A stretch of DNA of 64,000 nucleotides from positions 1 to 64,000 of the forward strand of contig JAGWBX010000028.1 in the NCBI GenBank assembly GCA_021295655.1, in the 5' to 3' direction. The stretch comes from Candidatus Latescibacterota bacterium. GTDB lineage: Bacteria; Latescibacterota; UBA2968; GCA-2709665. The first letter of the stretch is position 1. The number at the start of each line of letters is the position of its first letter. Shown piece after piece: positions 60,238 to 64,000 of this stretch. The position numbers and the translations under genes are program-made. A model generated the notes under the pieces. It ran no database searches and was not told where the DNA came from. It worked only from the letters and a program-made list of their open reading frames with translations.

Positions 60238-60572
60238 AAAAACCGATGCCGGCCCCATAGGATTCCGGCAAAGCAGCGCGGGCGCGAATACCGGGAACTC
60301 CGGGCAGGATTCGGTCGTTATTCCCTTGAACAACATGCGCGCGGGTTCGCAACGCCCTGAAGCCCGGCGAAAACGCCGGGCTTCAGGGCGTCAACGCGTG
60401 ATCGTGAAATATATTAAAGTAACTTTGAATATTATTATATTTTTATTCTAATAAATGGATAATTGGATTAACAATATTGATAAATCGATTCCATAAATTT
60501 AATGGTTCCGGAGACATGCCGGCCGCGATATTCAGGCAGGGCCCAAAGGAGTTTAAGACGGCTGGAGGTGTT
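60238..60572. promoter_or_regulatory. Intergenic region with 18-bp hairpin and AT-rich promoter zone
   Basis: ACGCCCTGAAGCCCGGCG (60352-60369), loop AAAA, CGCCGGGCTTCAGGGCGT (60374-60391): a perfect 18-bp stem that likely ends the epimerase transcript. Then a marked AT-rich stretch at 60400-60510 (AATATTATTATATTTTTATTCTAATAAATGG) probably holds the promoter for the TonB receptor. No further gene is seen. Confidence 0.6.
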
Positions 60573-62813
60573 TTGGCGTACGTCATGCGAATGCTGATTC
60601 CGGTTTTCCTTCTGCCCGGCGTTGTCGGGGCCGCCACGCTGAGTGGATTCGTAACGGACCGCACCAGCGGGGAGTCGCTTCCCTACTCGAATGTGGTTCT
60701 GCGAGGCGGCCCATCGCCGCTGGGCGCGCTGAGCAACGTGGACGGGTATTACGCGGTTCAGCACATTCCACCCGGCGAATATACGCTCGCCGTCTCCTAT
60801 ATCGGGTACCGCAGTTTCGTGGATACCCTCCGGTTCTCCGGCGCCGAGGTGCGGGAACTGAATGTACAACTGGTCCCCGAGCCGATTCTGTCCCGCGAGA
60901 TCGTGGTCGAAGGCGACCCGTACGAGGCCGAACGGAACGTACAGACGGGGTTTGTCACGCTGGAGACGGCGCAGTTGCAGGAATTGCCCGCAGTCGGCGA
61001 AACCGACCTGCTGCGCAGCCTTCAGTTGCTGCCCGGCATACAGGCGGCTTCCGATTTCACCAGCGGGTTGTATATCCGCGGCGGCGGGCCGGACCAGACG
61101 CTGATCCTGCTGGATCAGATCCCGCTGTACAACCCGACCCACGCATTCGGTTTCTTCTCCACGTTCAATCCCGACGCCATCAAGGATATGAGCCTGCACA
61201 AGGGCGCTTATCCAGCCCAATACGGCGGACGGCTCGGTTCCGTTCTGGACGTACGCAACCGCGACGGCAACCGGAAGGGATTCGAGGGAACGGGTGGGAT
61301 CAGCCTGATTTCCGCGCGAATGACCCTGGAAGGACCGGCGGGAAACGGGTCCTGGATGGTCTCCGGCAGACGCACGTACCTGGAACCGGTTCTTTCCCTG
61401 ATCAGGGACGAGGACACCGAAGTACCGTACTATTATTTCTACGACACCAATGCGAAGTTCAATCGTGATATCGGCGATGGCGACAAGCTGATGTTCAGCG
61501 GTTATTTCGGCCGCGACGACCTGGAACTCGATCTGGATGACGGGAGTTTTTTCAATGTACGGTGGGGCAATACGGCCTTCACCGGCAGATGGACCCACGT
61601 GTTTTCCCCCGCGGTTTTCGGCAATCTCGTGGTCTCGGGAAGCAAATACGAAAGCAACACGGAATTGCGGGTGATCGAGACCCCAGTTGAGTTTTCCAAC
61701 GGGATCACGGATATCACGGCCAAGGGGGACGTGGACTTTTTCGCAAGCAGCCGGCATTCCCTGAATTTCGGGTTTATCGGCACCTGGTTCGATTTCGCGT
61801 ACAAACAGAGTTTCAACCAGGACGATCAACTGGATATCCGCGAAAAGCCTTTCCTGTTTTCGGCGTATGCGCAGGACTTGTGGCAGCCGCGGCCAAAGAC
61901 GAGCGTGAGGCTGGGCGCACGCGCGAACTACTTCAGCGAAGGAAACCGATTTCACGCCGAACCCCGATTCGCCATGAGCCACGGTCTCACGCCCGCGCTG
62001 AAGCTTAAATTGGGCGGCGGGTCGTACAGGCAGTACCTTCAGTTGGTGACCACCGAAGCCTTCAGCGGCGGCGACGTCTGGGTCCCTCTCGATCGGACCG
62101 TGGAGCCCGGTCGTTCCTGGCAGGGGGTGGCGGGATTTGAATGGGAACCGTCGAAGCGGTATCAGCTGACGTTGGAAGGATACGTTACGGATTTTGCCAA
62201 CCTGGTGCTTTTCGACAACAATGTTGCCGTCGGCTCGGAAGCGGGCACTTCCGAAGATACGTTTGTAAGCGGCGGAACCGGAGTCGCAGCCGGCCTTGAG
62301 GTCTTCCTGCAGAAGCGCACCGGGCCGGTCACCGGCTGGATCGGATATACGCTGGGATGGACGCGACGGCGATTCCCGGAGTTGAACGGCGGTAAACGGT
62401 TCCCGCCCAAGTACGACCGGCGGCACGATCTTTCCTTTGTCGGCAACTGGCGCGCGGGCAGGTGGACCTTTGGCGCCAGTCTGCTGTACGCGACGGGGCA
62501 GGCGTTCACCCCGGCGTCGGCGGTATACAGGTTGAGGCGCCCCGCCGAGCCCGAGGCCGGAATCGAGAACTATGCGCTTCCGGCGGACCGGAACAGCGGG
62601 CGGCTGCTGCCGTACCACAGGCTGGATTTGAGCATCAAGCGCGGGATCCGCCTTTTCGGAGTTGACGCGGAGGGGTACATTCAGGTGTTCAACGTTTACA
62701 GCCGCCGAAACGAATGGTTCGTCCAGTTCGATCCGGACGCGATTCTAACCGATCCTGAGGTCGTGAAGATGTTGCCGGTCGTCCCCACGCTGGGCGTCAA
62801 TTATGCCTTCTGA
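60573..62813 (+). CDS. TonB-dependent receptor with carboxypeptidase-regulatory-like domain
   Basis: This protein is about 746 aa. The start is uncertain: TTG 60573 (GGAGG 4 nt upstream) or ATG 60585 both give the signal peptide MRMLIPVFLLPGVVGA; ATG 60516 is also possible. Residues about 20-110 form a CarboxypepD_reg-like domain (TLSGFVTDRTSGESLPYSNV, HIPPGEYTLAVSYIGYRSF). A plug domain follows (LYIRGGGPDQTLILLDQIPL, YNPTHAFGFFSTFNP, YPAQYGGRLGSVLDV), then a 22-strand-type barrel ending PTLGVNYAF with terminal Phe. Such receptors import large or scarce ligands across the outer membrane with TonB energy. No SusD-like partner is present. The DUF4249-like lipoprotein follows 24 nt downstream. 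The ligand is unknown. Confidence 0.9.
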   Translation: MAYVMRMLIPVFLLPGVVGAATLSGFVTDRTSGESLPYSNVVLRGGPSPLGALSNVDGYYAVQHIPPGEYTLAVSYIGYRSFVDTLRFSGAEVRELNVQLVPEPILSREIVVEGDPYEAERNVQTGFVTLETAQLQELPAVGETDLLRSLQLLPGIQAASDFTSGLYIRGGGPDQTLILLDQIPLYNPTHAFGFFSTFNPDAIKDMSLHKGAYPAQYGGRLGSVLDVRNRDGNRKGFEGTGGISLISARMTLEGPAGNGSWMVSGRRTYLEPVLSLIRDEDTEVPYYYFYDTNAKFNRDIGDGDKLMFSGYFGRDDLELDLDDGSFFNVRWGNTAFTGRWTHVFSPAVFGNLVVSGSKYESNTELRVIETPVEFSNGITDITAKGDVDFFASSRHSLNFGFIGTWFDFAYKQSFNQDDQLDIREKPFLFSAYAQDLWQPRPKTSVRLGARANYFSEGNRFHAEPRFAMSHGLTPALKLKLGGGSYRQYLQLVTTEAFSGGDVWVPLDRTVEPGRSWQGVAGFEWEPSKRYQLTLEGYVTDFANLVLFDNNVAVGSEAGTSEDTFVSGGTGVAAGLEVFLQKRTGPVTGWIGYTLGWTRRRFPELNGGKRFPPKYDRRHDLSFVGNWRAGRWTFGASLLYATGQAFTPASAVYRLRRPAEPEAGIENYALPADRNSGRLLPYHRLDLSIKRGIRLFGVDAEGYIQVFNVYSRRNEWFVQFDPDAILTDPEVVKMLPVVPTLGVNYAF

Positions 62814-62837
62814 AATTGACACGGATCTGGTGAAACT

Positions 62838-63767
62838 ATGATATTGCGGAATGCGGTTTCGTTGATATTGACGGCCACGTCCTGCCTTGTGATCGCGGCC
62901 TGCCAGGCTGAACGGACGCCCGAATCCCTGTTCGGTCCGGACGCGGCGGGCAAACTCGTGCTTGACGGTCTGCTGATTGTGGGACGGCCGCTTCCCCCGG
63001 TATACGTGACGCAGACGGTGGCCGCAGTCGACCGCGACAGTCCGAGGCACGCCGTGGTGCCGGACGCGGTTGTGGAAATACGTCAGGGGGATCGCGTCTT
63101 TCGGTATGCACGGGATCCGGATGCAGGTCCATTTCAGTATTCCCCTCCGCCTGATCCTCCGGAGGTCGTTCCAGGAACGAAGTATGTTATGGTCGTCACC
63201 GCCAGGGGGACGACGGCGCGGACGACGACGGTCACGCCCGGGGCGTTCCGGGTGCGCGAGGGCGTTGTTCTGGATCAGAGAACCGAATCGGTTCAGCGGA
63301 GACTGAAGACATTTGCGGACCTGGCGGAGGGGGTTTTTCTCGCACCTGAAAACAGGGTGGTTTACAAGGCAGGGTTTCTCGAGGCCAGGTTCGATCCGAT
63401 CGACGTGCCGGGCTATCAGGTCGGTATTGTGAGTCTGGACCGGGATGCCGAAGAGGTCGCAAGGGAAATATCCGAAGACTCACCGGATCGGACGGGAAGT
63501 TCACCGGCGATCGAGTCAACCGAGGGGCGCGTCAGGCTGCCGTGGTTCGCGATCTATTACACCGGGCGTCACCTGATGCGGATCTATGCGGTGGACAGGA
63601 ACTGGTACGACTACGCGCGTTCGGGGGCGGAGGCGCAGGAGAGCTGGTTCGGCGGGCTGGCGGGCGAGAATTTCAGGCGGCCGCTCTTCCACGTGGAGGG
63701 AGGGATCGGACTCTTCGGATCCGCATCCGTGGATTCCATTGGCTTCGTTATCGTCGAGGATCCTTGA
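62838..63767 (+). CDS. DUF4249-like lipoprotein
   Basis: This 309-aa protein has a lipoprotein signal (SLILTATSCLVIAAC, with Cys about 22). It is beta-rich with VVPDAVVEIRQGDRVFRYAR, EVVPGTKYVMVVTARG and a C-terminal YAVDRNWYDYARSGAEAQES, EGGIGLFGSASVDSIGF. The last segment is typical of DUF4249 lipoproteins, which in Bacteroidota and relatives pair with TonB receptors of the CarboxypepD_reg type. It follows that receptor by 24 nt, matching the usual pairing, so the two likely act together at the outer membrane. A MITE-like element lies 29 nt beyond its stop. Confidence 0.75.
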   Translation: MILRNAVSLILTATSCLVIAACQAERTPESLFGPDAAGKLVLDGLLIVGRPLPPVYVTQTVAAVDRDSPRHAVVPDAVVEIRQGDRVFRYARDPDAGPFQYSPPPDPPEVVPGTKYVMVVTARGTTARTTTVTPGAFRVREGVVLDQRTESVQRRLKTFADLAEGVFLAPENRVVYKAGFLEARFDPIDVPGYQVGIVSLDRDAEEVAREISEDSPDRTGSSPAIESTEGRVRLPWFAIYYTGRHLMRIYAVDRNWYDYARSGAEAQESWFGGLAGENFRRPLFHVEGGIGLFGSASVDSIGFVIVEDP

Positions 63768-63796
63768 GCCTCAGGGATTCCAGGCCGATTCTCGAG

Positions 63797-63930
63797 CAGT
63801 CCGTTGAAAAAGTCGCTCTGCAGGCGAGGCCGAGTCATTGTGGCCGAAGGCAAGGCGCGCGACCGCGTCGAATGCAGTAATTCGGCCACAAGGGCCGGAC
63901 GTAGTCCGGATGGACTTTTTCAACGGGCTG
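63797..63930 (+). mobile_element. MITE-like element copy F (134 bp), hairpin-less subtype
   Basis: It runs CAGTCCGTTGAAAAAGTCGC ... GGACTTTTTCAACGGGCTG and is nearly identical in structure to copy E, with the internal hairpin absent. Flanks are CGAG and CTAG, a one-mismatch 4-bp duplication. Terminal inverted repeats differ at a single base over 18 bp. Confidence 0.92.
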
Positions 63931-64000
63931 CTAGCCCGTCGGATCTACCGCCGGGCTTCTCTGTTATGGAAGCGGGCGACCGAACGACTTCGCGAATTCG
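63931..64000. other. Window end, no gene visible
   Basis: These 70 nt after the last repeat show no supportable feature. A gene may start beyond the window. Confidence 0.3.

Noticed and set aside
60468-62618. 716-aa minus-strand ORF
   Set aside because: Mirror of the TonB receptor gene; composition is typical of antisense GC-rich shadows and there is no ribosome site.

Overview
The window is 64 kb of GC-rich bacterial chromosome that reads as a Gram-negative with an outer membrane. It carries a BamA-type or TolB-associated beta-barrel, TolC, a TonB-dependent receptor, a DUF4249-like lipoprotein, and MlaC- and RND-type lipid carriers. The GWxTD/TPR protein, the TonB receptor plus DUF4249 pair, and the many PhyH, Gfo/Idh, sulfatase and heparinase genes recall uncultured FCB-type or sponge/marine lineages such as Latescibacterota or Poribacteria-like bacteria. 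That placement is an inference from gene content. No rRNA or marker gene is present to confirm it.

Layout. (1) 1-14 kb is mixed housekeeping: a truncated outer-membrane barrel gene with an in-frame TGA, a PQQ-type sugar dehydrogenase lipoprotein, a small barrel protein, a TIM-barrel isomerase, an orphan branched-chain-type binding lipoprotein, a short archaeal-like adenylosuccinate synthetase homologue divergent from a LysR regulator, a TPR/GWxTD protein, a glycerate kinase, an EamA exporter and a DUF1648 membrane protein. (2) 14-29 kb is a plus-strand envelope and lipid module: TPR-parvulin fusion, frameshifted GT4 glycosyltransferase, TolC, a fused inositol-phosphate cytidylyltransferase/CDP-alcohol transferase, MlaC, RND/MMPL, a membrane protein with an internal duplication, GMC oxidoreductase, Gfo/Idh, polyprenyl diphosphate synthase, transaldolase and a tRNA-Thr(CGT). 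(3) 29.7-57.2 kb is a large catabolic island: two ceramidase-type hydrolases, two zinc-ribbon heparinase II/III proteins, gamma-glutamyltranspeptidase, an enolase-superfamily enzyme, two glycoside-hydrolase-like proteins, PhyH dioxygenase, mannonate dehydratase homologue, sulfatase, DadA-type oxidase, hydroxyisobutyrate-type dehydrogenase, RraA-type aldolase, LDH2-type dehydrogenase, Gfo/Idh and VOC proteins. Together they look like a pathway for sulfated uronate-containing glycans or glycoconjugates. (4) 57.5-64 kb holds two NAD-dependent epimerases (the first frameshifted), a DUF218-like protein, and the TonB receptor/DUF4249 pair.

The strongest structure outside the genes is a family of six dispersed MITE-like elements of about 100-190 bp (23468, 29295, 31549, 36279, 46845, 63797). 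They have about 18-bp terminal inverted repeats (CAGTCCGTTGAAAAAGTC / GACTTTTTCAACGGGCTG) and 4-bp flanking direct repeats with a TA core. They sit at module borders, often directly against a stop codon or the tRNA, and create spurious ORFs with a recurrent KPIRAACLC-type peptide. Three genes are broken (one nonsense, two frameshifts), which means either real decay or assembly error. Many genes start with TTG or GTG behind a strong Shine-Dalgarno sequence, so several ORF-track starts were moved.
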